DNA of 64,000 nucleotides from Fasciola hepatica (taxonomy: Eukaryota; Platyhelminthes; Trematoda; Plagiorchiida; Fasciolidae), in assembly GCA_948099385.1 (NCBI GenBank), contig CANUEZ040000199.1, forward strand, positions 3,048,001 through 3,112,000, read 5' to 3'. The notes under the pieces were generated by a model. That model was given only the letters and a program-made list of their open reading frames with translations. It made no database searches and was not told where the DNA came from. The translations under genes and the position numbers were made by a program. Of this stretch, positions 44,579 through 55,331 are shown in pieces (within the stretch, counting starts at the first letter, position 1; every line of letters begins with the position of its first letter).

Positions 44579-45004
44579 TGTAAAGTCCAGCCACCGGAAC
44601 GTTCGAGCGACGCGTAGCAACCAATTTCGACACAATTCAAAACAAAGTCGATTCCAAATAGCTACGGTACTATATACAACAAATTAATTAATTTTACAAT
44701 AATCAAACCTCAATAGTGTTCCTTCTGGGCTCTTTCGCTCCAAATTGGAAAACAAATCAACAACTGCAGCTGGGTTACAGCCAAAGGTTAGATACAGAAG
44801 ATAAGATTACCAAATACAGTCACAACGAAGTTCAAACTGAGCGACTCTCGCTCGAGGCAACGGTAGGAGTCCGGTTTGTAACAAAGGCTTAGAGAAATAA
44901 AACAAACAATCGGAATTCCAGCAAATATAGTTCATACGAATGATTAATGTCGTTTGTAACATGGATGCTAATGCATGGAATGGGGTTTCCTGAACTCCTT
45001 TACA
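44579..45004 (-). repeat. 3' LTR of BEL2
   Basis: 426 bases, plus-strand TGTAAAGTCC to CTCCTTTACA; appears identical to 50613-51038. Confidence 0.96.
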
Positions 45005-45095
45005 CCGGCCCCCAAAATCCGACCCGGATTTTTTCCCGTGCACAGCTAGGTGTGGTCGGCCTCATGCATCGGCTCGCCCTACGGTTCCCCAATAC
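45005..45095 (-). other. BEL2 3' UTR with polypurine tract
   Basis: Only about 90 bases, unlike the 700-base BEL1 3' UTR. The complement of CCGGCCCCCAAAATCC lies against the LTR and is the likely polypurine tract. Confidence 0.75.
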
Positions 45096-48000
45096 CTAAA
45101 ACTGGTCACCGTCAATAGCAGCTCCCAGTCGGACAAGTGGATCAACTCTCAGTGGTCCCTCCCGGTTCGGCAGATCCGAAGACCCGCTTCCCACTTGAGG
45201 AAAGTTGGCCTCTGAACTTACACCACCAGTGTCCGGTTCGCCCTCAATAAGACAAATCTTTCTAATGTCACGGAGCACTAATCCTTCATTAGTTCGCACT
45301 GTTGCCGTTCGTACCAAGCCATCGTCCGAAACTGAGATGTTTTCGATTACTCCTATCGGCCACCGGCCACGCGGCAAAACCTCCGAAACTAGGAGCACTA
45401 CATCACCCGATCTAAAATTGCGTTCTCGAGTTATCCACTTCTGCCGCTGTTGTAATAGTGGAAGATATTCCCTGATCCATCTCTTCCAAAATACAGACGC
45501 TAGGTAGTTTGCCTGCCTCCACTGACGAACCATTCTATCGCGCAACGAATCCGTCGGAATATCTCGTGGGTTCGCCCTCAGGATAAGCAGGTCATTGGGC
45601 GTGAGTACTGGCAGATCACGACAGTCCGAGGTCAAAGGCACTAGCGGTCGTCCGTTTACTATCCGCTCACTTTCCGTGAGGAATGTCAACAGTATTCCGT
45701 CAGTCATCGGCTGCTCGTCACAAACTGAAAGAAGTACTCTTCTAACCGAGCGCACCATGATCTCCCATATGCCACCACGGTGACTAGCATGTGGAGGATT
45801 GAAATGCCACTGCTCGCCCCGTTGCAACAATCTATCGGCAATCTTATCACTAGACCAGTTTTCCATTAGGTTCTTCAATTCCCTTTGAGCCCCAACAAAG
45901 TTTGTACCGTTATCACTAAAAATCTCGGACGGTGCTCCTCTCCTCGACATGAAACGCAGTAATGTCATGATGAATGAATCCGTGCTTAGAGAATAAGAAA
46001 CTTCAATATGTACCGCACGCATCTGGAGACAGATGAAGATGCATCCATATCGTTTCTCCATGCTGCGCCCATGTTTAACCGCAAATGGGCCGAAGTAATC
46101 TATTCCGACGTACTTGAACGGAAACCAACCTTGTTGGACTCTAATGGCTGGTAGAGGAGCCATCATCTGTTTGCCCACAACCGCCAAATGCTTCCGGCAT
46201 TTCCAACATCCTCCAAGTACTCGCTTGACGGCAGCTCCCCCCTGTACAATCCAAAATTTTTTGCGAAGTTCCGCGAGTAACTGAGAAGGTCCTGCGTGTC
46301 CTTCCATCGCGTGGTACCATCGGATTATCGAGTCTGTAATCGGGTGAGTCTTGGGTAGTATCACCGGATGTTTCACACCCCGAAGCTGACTGGAGTAGTT
46401 TAGTCGTCCTCCAGCACAAATAATTCCATTTAATAAAATTGGATCGAGTTTTAATAGAGTCCTGTTCATCGGAGATTTGTTAGTGCATAGGTTATTGCTC
46501 CTGTCTCGTAGCCATTTTAACTCTTCGCCATAGACCTTAGCTTGTACAATCATAATAACACTTTCCCCCGCTTTAGCAATGTCGTGTAACTTCAACGGCC
46601 CAGTTGTCAATCCTAGATCCGTGCGCCCGCCTCTCATGACTGCAACGTACATTTTAAAACGGGTTAACCACGCTACCGACTTCAGCAAGTGAAACCAACT
46701 GGAGTGCCTAGCTAGAAGTGCGTCCGACCATGTATCCCGCAACACTGTGAGAACTGTACTCGAAAGCTGCTTCAACTCAACGTTTGGTGGTGCTGCATCA
46801 ACCGTAGGCCAGGTCGGCCATGAGGTTTCATCGCCCATCAGGAATTTAGGACCTTCGAACCAGCAGCTGATATCACTCGGTGATGTTGTGCCTCTTGATG
46901 CCAAGTCTGCGGGGTTAGCCTCCGATCTGACATGCCGCCACTGCCAGGGTTCCGACCACTGATGGATTTCAGCCAAACGGTTCGCAACGTACGTACTAAA
47001 TCTCGTTTTAGTGTTGTTTATGTAATGCAAAACTATAGCAGAGTCCGTCCAGTAGTAGGCCTTACCAAACTTGATTCCAGTTTCTTCCATGAGCATCCGA
47101 GAAACTCTAACGGCCAGTCTTGCTGCGGCTAACTCCAAGCGCGGGATCGTTATGGTCTTCAGAGGAGCTACCCTTGACTTAGAGAACAATAGGGCACAGT
47201 AGGGGGCTATGTCCCTTGAAACCATTCTGGAATACGCCACCACCCCATAGCCAACTTCAGAAGCGTCACAAAATACATGAAGCTGCACACCTTCGTTCAG
47301 CGAGTTACCTCTAATAATGGGACGCTGAATTTTGAATGCGCAAAGTTGTTCCATACTTCTTAACCACTCATTCCAGCATCGTAGGGGTCCTTCTCCAATT
47401 GGATCGTCCCAACCAAGCTTCAAGCGACACGGTGATTGCAATAACACCTTGCCTGGCAGAATGAAAGGTGAAACCAACCCTAGCGGGTCGAACACGGATG
47501 ATACTATAGACAACAAGCCACGCCTTGTTTGAGGTTTTTCGCGTATTGAGAATGAAAACTGGAACGTGTCTTCTATTGCGTTCCATTCTAACCCCAACGT
47601 CCTCTCCGGCACAGGCGCGCAATCATCTATTTCCAAAGTGGGATGGGCGAGCTCAGATTTTGGTAAAATATCCAGCACCTCCTTACGATTACACACCCAC
47701 TTATGAAGCCGGAATCCGCCTCGTGATAGTAACTCACTCATCTGGATAGCGAAAACTCTCGCATTCTCCGGTGTGGGCAAAGAAACAAGACAGTCGTCTA
47801 CATAGAAGTTGTTATACACGGCCGTGGAGACGTAATCCTCATACTGTCCTCCCCAATCGTTTGCCGTGCGACGTAACGCGAAATTTGCACAAAATGGGGA
47901 GGAAGCGGCACCAAAAGGGTGGGCATTCATCTGATATTCAACAGGATTGCCACCTAGTCGACCATTTTCCCACCACAGGAACCTCAGTGCTCCTTTGTCT

Positions 48001-50582
48001 CTCGTTGGCACTCGAACCTGCATGAACATTTCTTCAATATCCGCAGCCAACGCGACAGATTCCTTTCGGAAACGAAGCAACACTCCAACTAAGCTTGCTG
48101 TCGTATCTGGTCCCTGTAGCAAGTAATCATTCAAGGAGCGTCCCTGGAATGCAGCCGCGCAGTCAAACACCACCCTCAACTTGCTAGGCTTTTTAGGGTT
48201 TGTAACTGCGTGATGTGGTAAGTAGCACTTTGGCTCAAAACCCATTTTTAGCTGTACATCGGGAACTAACTGGGCGTGGCCCTTGCGCACATAACCCTCT
48301 ATTATTGTAGAGTATTTTTCAAAGAATTCAGGGTCACGCGCAAACCTTTTCCTCAGGCCGTTCAATCTCTCTTTGGCCACAATATAGTTATTTGGAAGTC
48401 TCACTTCGGGATTCCTCCACGGGAGTGCAACTTCATAGTGTCCGTTCAACCAGGTTATGGCATTGGAAACCATATCGACGGCCTGTTTGTCCTCTAATGA
48501 AGGAGAGTTTTCTGACGCACACCCATCGCAGAATTCGGCGTTGTATAGTCGATCGATCTGTTCTGCTAAGGGATCGATTCCCCTCTCAATGTAATTTACT
48601 GTTCTCGCAAAGTGTGTTTCCTGGTTTATCGGACCAAGAACAATCCATCCTAAAATCGTCCGCACAGCATAGGGTTGTTTTCTTTTGCCGCATCTTTGCT
48701 CTAATGCCCAATGTGCTTCTGGGACGTCGGCACCTATCAGGATTCGCACTCTCGAATCTTCCAGATTCCGTCTTTGGACGCAATGTAGGTGAGGCCAGGA
48801 TAAAATGTCCGCATCTGTGCAGTACTGCACTGCTTGGATTGGTAACCTATCAACACAAAATGCTCTCTCTACATTCACGAAATCATTCTCTGACAATGAG
48901 TTCAGTCGCAGCTCCGTTATTCCCGAATTCCAAGTGGTAGTCCCATTTACGGTCGAAATCGAAAGTGAGGTCGGGGATGCCTTCAGGCCCACCAGCTCCA
49001 TAATGTCCTTTTGTATTAGAGTCACATCAGACCCACTGTCCAGCAGAGCGTAGGTCTCCACGGAGCCCCCCGGTCCGTCTACTCGCACTGGTAGCACACC
49101 TAAACTGACCCGACATTCTGGCCTAAGAGTAGCCGCACAATTATTGGTCCACTGCCCATGCCCTTTCGCACTGTCCGTACCCAGCTTATCCAGCTGCGGC
49201 CCTTGTGTTGTATCTTGCGTGACTTGATCGGCACCTTGCTTCTGCGCAACATGCAGTAGAGGGTGGTGCCGTTTCAAACAACCTGATGTTGAACATGGTT
49301 TTGAAACAGAACAGTTGCTGGACAGATGTCCACACTTGAGACACGAAAAACAAGCCTTGATTTCTTTGATCAATGCCCAACGACCGGGTATATCACGAGA
49401 CAGGAATCGCTGACATTCCTCAAATGAGTGTATTCCATTACATACCGAGCACCTGTTAGCTGCGACCAACAAAGTACTACCCTGATTTGGCGTGAACCGT
49501 GTCGCTTCTGGACGCGGGTTTTGTGCATAATTCCTCCAACTGGATGACCGCGAATACCCCTGAGCCTTGCTATTGGCGGCAAGTTTGCCAAACCTACTTC
49601 GAGCAGTCCGTGCCTCACGGGACACTAGGTGCTGCAGATCTTGGAACCTCGGTTCGACTCCTCTTCCCAAAATATCATCAACGGTCCTAGCCCACAAATC
49701 CTGGAGACGCGTTGGTAGCACTCGAGTGATACGTTCCATAGTCTGCAATGAGTTGAGGTCTGACATGCAATTCATCTGCGTGAGGGCAACTTCGCAGTTC
49801 AGCATTTTTAACGACAATTTGGTCAGGGCATCCGAATCTTCTGCCAGAGGCTTTAAACCTTGCAGCAAGCCGTCAATCAGTGAACGAGCCACTACATGAT
49901 CTTGTCCATACAGATCCTTTAGGATTTCCCTAGCCCTATTGTATGCCAGTGTTGGAGGCAACATAACACATTTGGCAATCGCATCCCTTGCTTGTCCCTT
50001 GCAGTAACGCATCAAATAAAGTAGGCGCTGTCCATCGTCTCGAACTCTACCTTCGACGTAATATTCGAACTGTTTCACAAACCTCCAGTACGTTGACGAG
50101 CAGCCCGCGAATGACTCCAGTTCCACCCTAGGCAAGTCCAAACGATAATCCGCTGCAGGTTTCACCATTGGAACCAAGCTTGTTTTTTGTGGTGCGTCGT
50201 TCTGCACGTGGCAATCACCTAAGTAACGAGAAAGATGTTCACTGACCATTACTCCACCCTTGACTTCATCTCCGTTGACTAGATTTTCTTCTTCCTCAGC
50301 GAGTGCCAAACGCAGTTTCGTCATTTCCGTCTCATTCCTCACCTGGAGCAGCTTACGTTGCTTATCTAACTCTAACTGTTCTACAACCTGCTTCTCCTTC
50401 AACTCGGCTAACAACAGATCAGCTCTAGCTCTATGGGAAACCGAGCTAACCATAGAACAACCTGATATACTAGAGCCTGAGCAAGAAACATGACCAACAC
50501 CTACGGGCAAAAGGGTTTGGTTCACCAGCGGGGTATTGTCCTTTGATTCGGAACGGTTTGCCGATTTGCTGCGTAATTTCAT
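45096..50582 (-). CDS. gag-pol: BEL2 Gag-Pol polyprotein, full length
   Basis: 1828 codons without interruption, start ATG at 50582, 30 bases inside the 5' LTR. Domains in order: coiled coil about 53-105; DUF1759-type Gag core about 145-335; zinc knuckles with Cys378/381/390 and Cys411/414/424; retropepsin DSGS at 515-518; reverse transcriptase about 785-960 with YVDD at 927-930; RNase H-like region about 1095-1235 (Asp1106, Asp1180); integrase zinc region His1424, His1429, Cys1459, Cys1462; DDE core Asp1495, Asp1557, Glu1607; DUF5641-type C-terminus about 1690-1790. All catalytic residues I can identify are present. Gag and Pol share one frame, as is usual for BEL/Pao. No envelope gene. It makes the particle, copies element RNA and integrates the DNA. 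Confidence 0.96.
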   Translation of the reverse strand: MKLRSKSANRSESKDNTPLVNQTLLPVGVGHVSCSGSSISGCSMVSSVSHRARADLLLAELKEKQVVEQLELDKQRKLLQVRNETEMTKLRLALAEEEENLVNGDEVKGGVMVSEHLSRYLGDCHVQNDAPQKTSLVPMVKPAADYRLDLPRVELESFAGCSSTYWRFVKQFEYYVEGRVRDDGQRLLYLMRYCKGQARDAIAKCVMLPPTLAYNRAREILKDLYGQDHVVARSLIDGLLQGLKPLAEDSDALTKLSLKMLNCEVALTQMNCMSDLNSLQTMERITRVLPTRLQDLWARTVDDILGRGVEPRFQDLQHLVSREARTARSRFGKLAANSKAQGYSRSSSWRNYAQNPRPEATRFTPNQGSTLLVAANRCSVCNGIHSFEECQRFLSRDIPGRWALIKEIKACFSCLKCGHLSSNCSVSKPCSTSGCLKRHHPLLHVAQKQGADQVTQDTTQGPQLDKLGTDSAKGHGQWTNNCAATLRPECRVSLGVLPVRVDGPGGSVETYALLDSGSDVTLIQKDIMELVGLKASPTSLSISTVNGTTTWNSGITELRLNSLSENDFVNVERAFCVDRLPIQAVQYCTDADILSWPHLHCVQRRNLEDSRVRILIGADVPEAHWALEQRCGKRKQPYAVRTILGWIVLGPINQETHFARTVNYIERGIDPLAEQIDRLYNAEFCDGCASENSPSLEDKQAVDMVSNAITWLNGHYEVALPWRNPEVRLPNNYIVAKERLNGLRKRFARDPEFFEKYSTIIEGYVRKGHAQLVPDVQLKMGFEPKCYLPHHAVTNPKKPSKLRVVFDCAAAFQGRSLNDYLLQGPDTTASLVGVLLRFRKESVALAADIEEMFMQVRVPTRDKGALRFLWWENGRLGGNPVEYQMNAHPFGAASSPFCANFALRRTANDWGGQYEDYVSTAVYNNFYVDDCLVSLPTPENARVFAIQMSELLSRGGFRLHKWVCNRKEVLDILPKSELAHPTLEIDDCAPVPERTLGLEWNAIEDTFQFSFSIREKPQTRRGLLSIVSSVFDPLGLVSPFILPGKVLLQSPCRLKLGWDDPIGEGPLRCWNEWLRSMEQLCAFKIQRPIIRGNSLNEGVQLHVFCDASEVGYGVVAYSRMVSRDIAPYCALLFSKSRVAPLKTITIPRLELAAARLAVRVSRMLMEETGIKFGKAYYWTDSAIVLHYINNTKTRFSTYVANRLAEIHQWSEPWQWRHVRSEANPADLASRGTTSPSDISCWFEGPKFLMGDETSWPTWPTVDAAPPNVELKQLSSTVLTVLRDTWSDALLARHSSWFHLLKSVAWLTRFKMYVAVMRGGRTDLGLTTGPLKLHDIAKAGESVIMIVQAKVYGEELKWLRDRSNNLCTNKSPMNRTLLKLDPILLNGIICAGGRLNYSSQLRGVKHPVILPKTHPITDSIIRWYHAMEGHAGPSQLLAELRKKFWIVQGGAAVKRVLGGCWKCRKHLAVVGKQMMAPLPAIRVQQGWFPFKYVGIDYFGPFAVKHGRSMEKRYGCIFICLQMRAVHIEVSYSLSTDSFIMTLLRFMSRRGAPSEIFSDNGTNFVGAQRELKNLMENWSSDKIADRLLQRGEQWHFNPPHASHRGGIWEIMVRSVRRVLLSVCDEQPMTDGILLTFLTESERIVNGRPLVPLTSDCRDLPVLTPNDLLILRANPRDIPTDSLRDRMVRQWRQANYLASVFWKRWIREYLPLLQQRQKWITRERNFRSGDVVLLVSEVLPRGRWPIGVIENISVSDDGLVRTATVRTNEGLVLRDIRKICLIEGEPDTGGVSSEANFPQVGSGSSDLPNREGPLRVDPLVRLGAAIDGDQF

Positions 50583-50612
50583 GTCTCAGCAATTGCCAAG
50601 GATATTGAGTAC

Positions 50613-51038
50613 TGTAAAGTCCAGCCACCGGAACGTTCGAGCGACGCGTAGCAACCAATTTCGACACAATTCAAAACAAAGTCGATTCCAAATAGCTACG
50701 GTACTATATACAACAAATTAATTAATTTTACAATAATCAAACCTCAATAGTGTTCCTTCTGGGCTCTTTCGCTCCAAATTGGAAAACAAATCAACAACTG
50801 CAGCTGGGTTACAGCCAAAGGTTAGATACAGAAGATAAGATTACCAAATACAGTCACAACGAAGTTCAAACTGAGCGACTCTCGCTCGAGGCAACGGTAG
50901 GAGTCCGGTTTGTAACAAAGGCTTAGAGAAATAAAACAAACAATCGGAATTCCAGCAAATATAGTTCATACGAATGATTAATGTCGTTTGTAACATGGAT
51001 GCTAATGCATGGAATGGGGTTTCCTGAACTCCTTTACA
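50613..51038 (-). repeat. 5' LTR of BEL2
   Basis: 426 bases. The 30-base leader between it and the ATG (50583-50612) must hold the primer-binding site; I did not recognise the tRNA. Confidence 0.96.
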
Positions 51039-51043
51039 CCCTG
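51039..51043. repeat. Target-site duplication CCCTG, right, of BEL2
   Basis: Second copy of 44574-44578. Confidence 0.94.
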
Positions 51044-51363
51044 CATTCTGGTAGTGGGGCCATGAGTTGTTTGCCCGCCGTGGCATTGCGCCTCCTACAT
51101 TGCACACACCTTCGGATTACGCGTTTTACAGTCTCTCGCCCTCTCAGCAACCAAAGGCGCTTTCGGATGACGCTCGGCACGTGGCTTTCCCCGGCATGTC
51201 CCTCCACGGCGTGGACGTGTTGAATCATTAGCTCTACTACAGGTTGTCTCGCAGGCGGCAGTATAGGATACTTTGTGTCGAAGTTCAGGTGGGCGTTGGT
51301 CAGCCTGCCGTCCACCCGCAGCAGTCCGTCGATGAGTTTGGGGTTTAAGCGCTTCAGCTCACC
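51039..51363 (-). pseudogene. BEL1 C integrase zinc region (left copy, right of BEL2)
   Basis: Continuation of the interrupted BEL1 C pol: HVHAVEGHAGESH and RRCVQCRRRN, the integrase HHCC region. It stops abruptly at about 51363-51366, where LINE L5 begins; the equivalent point in the right copy is about 57975. Confidence 0.85.
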
Positions 51364-51365
51364 TC

Positions 51366-52498
51366 CTGATCAAGGCATTTGACCGAGTTCCTCACTCTCG
51401 ATTGTTAACTGAACTCCGGGCTGTGGTATCCATGACCCGCTTTTATCATGGATCACTTCTTACCTGTCGGATCGAACCCAGGTTGTACATGCTAATGGTA
51501 ATCTATCGCAACCGGCGCCTGTCACTAGTGGAGTCATACAAGGAAGTGTACTTGGTCCGCTATTTTTCTTACTCTATATGAACGACATTTTTTCGATTGT
51601 GCAACATGGCACACCTTTCCTCTTCGCCGACGACATCAAAATCGTGTATGATCTCCGCCATCAAGATTTGAGCACTGCACTGTGTGAAATAGGTAGTGAT
51701 CTTGAGAAACTTGATCAATGGTGCACTTCATGGCAGATGTGCTTCTCGACATCTAAAAGCTTCTACACAACCTACAGATGTCAAGTCCCCCTCGGAACTC
51801 TGTCATTGAACCAAGTACCCATCGCCCTAAGCTCATCAGTGAAGGATCTTGGGCTTCGATACACTAACAATCTACAATTATCCGAACATGTCTCATTTCA
51901 GACGGCCAGGGCCAGATAGATAATAGGCCTAGTTCTCAGATCATTTAAAATGAAACATAGTATCCTCCTTACATACCAATCCCATGCTAGACACCACCTC
52001 GAATATTGCCCTATAATCTTCTCTGGAATGTCTAAATCGGACGGAATACGCCTGGAGAAAGTCCAGCGTACCTTCACCAGGAAGCTAATGGGATATTCCT
52101 CTCCACTGAGCTATAAAGAGCGATGCATTCTTTCGAAACGTGACCCCGTTTGGCTTAGACATGTCAGGCTTAACTTGTGTTTTCTATACAGACTTATTCA
52201 TTGCTCTGCGTTCACTTCTATCAACTCTATACAGTTTTCCATACCCTCATCTTACCCTCTGCGCCACAGAGACTTCAGTCTGACCATCCCACATTCCAGG
52301 CTGGCAATCAGATCTAACTTCTTTCTCATTAAATATTCTAAGCTTTGGAATAAGCTGCCTCGGACCATTCGCAAATGTGCGTCAATAACCCAGTTCAGCC
52401 ATGCCCTTAAATCGCAACTTACCGTTAGTCATATGTTATCTTTGACTAACGCCAGCATATCTGAGGATCGAGCCTATGAAGAAGGCATCGAACTTTAG
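51366..52498 (+). pseudogene. LINE 'L5' ORF2 C-terminal half, 5'-truncated
   Basis: Begins in the palm with a KAFDRV-type motif (51368-51395, shifted frame), then 51500-51919 with GVIQGSVLGPLFFLLYMNDI and FADDIKIVYDL, a TAG at 51917-51919, and 51950-52498 to the end motif SEDRAYEEGIEL. The endonuclease and first half of the polymerase are absent. About as close to L3 as to L4 by eye. At least two breaks. Confidence 0.82.
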
Positions 52499-54904
52499 AA
52501 CCCTAGCTTCAGTCTCTCCTCCCGCTCTCTGCTATCCGTCGAGCTGGCCTTCAAAAACGGGTTCAACTACTAGGATCACGGCACCATATCCCAAACCTAC
52601 CATTTTCTGCCTAACGCCAGACGATAGGCTTACCATTTATTATTACTTTTTACGTATAACTCACACTGCAGAAGGATAGATTTTATCGTTTACAACTATA
52701 ACTATCTAGATGCCTGCCGGTTCTCGCTACTCACCCACGTTCACCTACCATCACCTAACCCTTATACATCCCTGCCTCATCTAATTCACTAGTCGGTTTC
52801 CACAACCATGTCTAAACAATTACTGACTCCCTCGCCATATAGTACTAGGGCAGCCATGTAAAACAACTCTTATCTAGCTAAAGGTTTTAGCCAATGATGT
52901 TTTCCCCCCAGCACCAAATTGTCCAGTGGTGCTGGATCCTAAGACATTAAGTTCCACCACCCACCAATTCACTCCTTGATCCTCTCTTATTTATCCTGGC
53001 TTCCGCTCCTATCAGCTTCCTTGCCCGGGGATCGATTTGATCTATTTATACTATTATAAATCCTTACATGACTTTTGATAGAGCTTATGAGGAGAGCATG
53101 ATACTAACCAGAACCCTTGATAATCTAGGATGTGCCACATCATACACCATAGTTGCCATCACCTAAGCATAAACCTACCAGGTTACAATGCCTAAACGTA
53201 GTAACTCTCATGCCTGAGGCCAGTGCATCAGAAGTCGTATTTGATTATATGAAATACCACTGGAAGCATGAAAGGTATTCTTTAAGCATTCCCAGTGCTG
53301 TCTTTACTTAGTCTTCGACTTCGTCTCTAACCAAAGACGTAGCACCTGTCGGGCTCCTCAACCTCCATCTAGTGGTCACCATTAATCACCCACAGCTCAA
53401 CTTCCGTCCCTGTCACAGAACTCTAGCATCTTCCATGACTGGCCTATGCAACATTTGATACTTAGCCAGCAAAACTACAAACCATCTGTGGATCATCCCG
53501 ACTAATCACGTTGTTGGTGCTGCAAGTCGTACCCCATCCTTGTGCAGACTGGCTTTTTGTTGAACATAAACCCCATTGAATAATCGCAGGCTGTGGTTCA
53601 CTCTACCTCCCCCTGCATTTTTTGTCCCATGTAAACGGCATGAGGGTTCTGACTTCACGGATAAGGCAAGTGTTAGCGCGGCGCTTCTGCAAACATTCCT
53701 GGCCGTGATGGTCTCCCTGCACAGTTTTGACCACCAATTAGACATGACCACCAAAAAGTAGAGATTGGCATAAAAAAGTGAGAAAAAATACCCCACTGTT
53801 TTGTCTTCCAGGCACACCAGCCTTGTCACTTGTGACTCATGTCTCCGGGTTGCAGTGTTGCTACGGATTGACTGGTGTGGTTGGCCTGCTCCCAACGCGG
53901 CTTGTTACATGCGGTCCATGTTTCGGCCGGGGTGTGGGAGCTGTGGTCGCCCACCAAAAGCAGCTCCGCCTTCTCTGACAGCCAGATACCTGACTGTGAT
54001 AAAACCATTAAAAAAACAAAATAAAAACGTCTAAAAATGTGTGGATCATTCTTGGAGCGCCACGTGCTGGATGCCAGTGGTTGTGTATCATGCTACCTCC
54101 CTACCTGAAGCAGGCCCTTGTGCCGCCTACCATGAGCACCGAATGTAGGTCGTTAGAGTTTGCTTCCCTGACGAAAATTCGGACCCATCTCATTCTCATT
54201 TCTCACGGCTCTCCAAAACCAGTCCTCACATGGGTGTTTTCCTGGTTTGCAATGCGATAATGACGAAAAGGACACCGCGATAACCATGCAATCATGTCTA
54301 CGTCCGATTTCCTTGATCATACTCGAGCAAATCTCAGTACGATAGCACCATCGGGTAAGAGCATAGATGAACTCACGTTAACGTCCCAAGGCACGGGACC
54401 GATTGTCTCTAATGTATCACCTCTGTCACCCCAATAGTTTCATCTACTTTAAGACTCCTCAGAAACTACCCGGTATAGAATGACCACTATGCTGGAAGAG
54501 ACAGTAACAGCAAAGGGCTACGCTAACAGTGTGCCAGTCTCATTCGCTCACAGTCTGTTATTTCAAACCTATCTTATCGCCTCGTTGCCAAACTGCTTTC
54601 TGCGTAAGCAAACGGTACTGGGGATTATCATTTCTAACTGCTCTAAACTGTGAGACCCTAGGTCTTTCATTAGTATCCAAGCGATGTCGTGCCAACGTGC
54701 AAAATCATAAATCCTTTGAGATGCATACACCGTTACCAAACTAGTGTACGCAACTCCGTTAGCCTGCAGCAGTATAGCACAAATCCACCGCGAGCCTATT
54801 TTTACTTAGAATGTGGAGTAGGTGCCATTGACTGCTCAAGTGAAACTTCATCCATGCTTCACTCACACAGACCTAATCAGTCCATTATCTATTGTCTTCA
54901 TATA
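52499..54904. other. Unassigned sequence after L5
   Basis: About 2.4 kb with no gene I can support. The first few hundred bases are probably L5 3' UTR. Around 53500-54035 there is a block ending in an A-rich run (ACCATTAAAAAAACAAAATAA, near 54003-54023) that could be the 3' end of an unidentified retroelement. No homology to the rest of the window was noticed. Short open frames on both strands here show no recognisable domain. Confidence 0.5.
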
Positions 54905-55285
54905 TCATCATAACCCACAGCTGGAACCACGTCCAGACTGCAACCCCCTTTATTTCAGGTCTGTTGTCTCCCACTATCGCAGTTACCAAACCGGATAACC
55001 AAGGACGCCACTTTGACTCGTACGGACAGAGACTCAAGTAGAACCTACCATAGCAACTGGGACCGAAATCAAGCCACCCGACAGGAAATACTCCCAATTG
55101 CTTATCAGATCATTCAGCTTTTTCTAAAGCAACCAACACACATTCCAGTTCATGCGCATCTTGCTAATATACCACCACACTCAGCCGATTGACCGACACA
55201 TACTTTGCCCTGCTAGACGAAACACACCCATATGATGTCGTACGCTACCAGAAACGACGCTGAATATCACTGAAGGCAAATGCGT

Positions 55286-55331
<46 letters not shown>

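Larger units (their letters stand above)
44579..51038 (-). mobile_element. BEL/Pao element BEL2, apparently intact
   Basis: 6460 bases, minus strand, inserted in the integrase region of BEL1 C. Two 426-base LTRs in which I found no difference, a five-base target duplication, a polypurine tract complement next to the 3' LTR and one uninterrupted Gag-Pol frame. Everything points to a recent insertion. BEL2 is a different family from BEL1: the LTRs do not align and the proteins are only moderately similar. Confidence 0.96.

Noticed and set aside
45096..50582. An envelope gene that would make BEL2 a retrovirus-like element.
   Set aside because: Gag-Pol ends only about 90 bases from the LTR and no membrane-protein frame exists.
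53506..53895. 129-codon minus-strand frame as a possible host gene.
   Set aside because: No recognisable motif, no codon or homology support.
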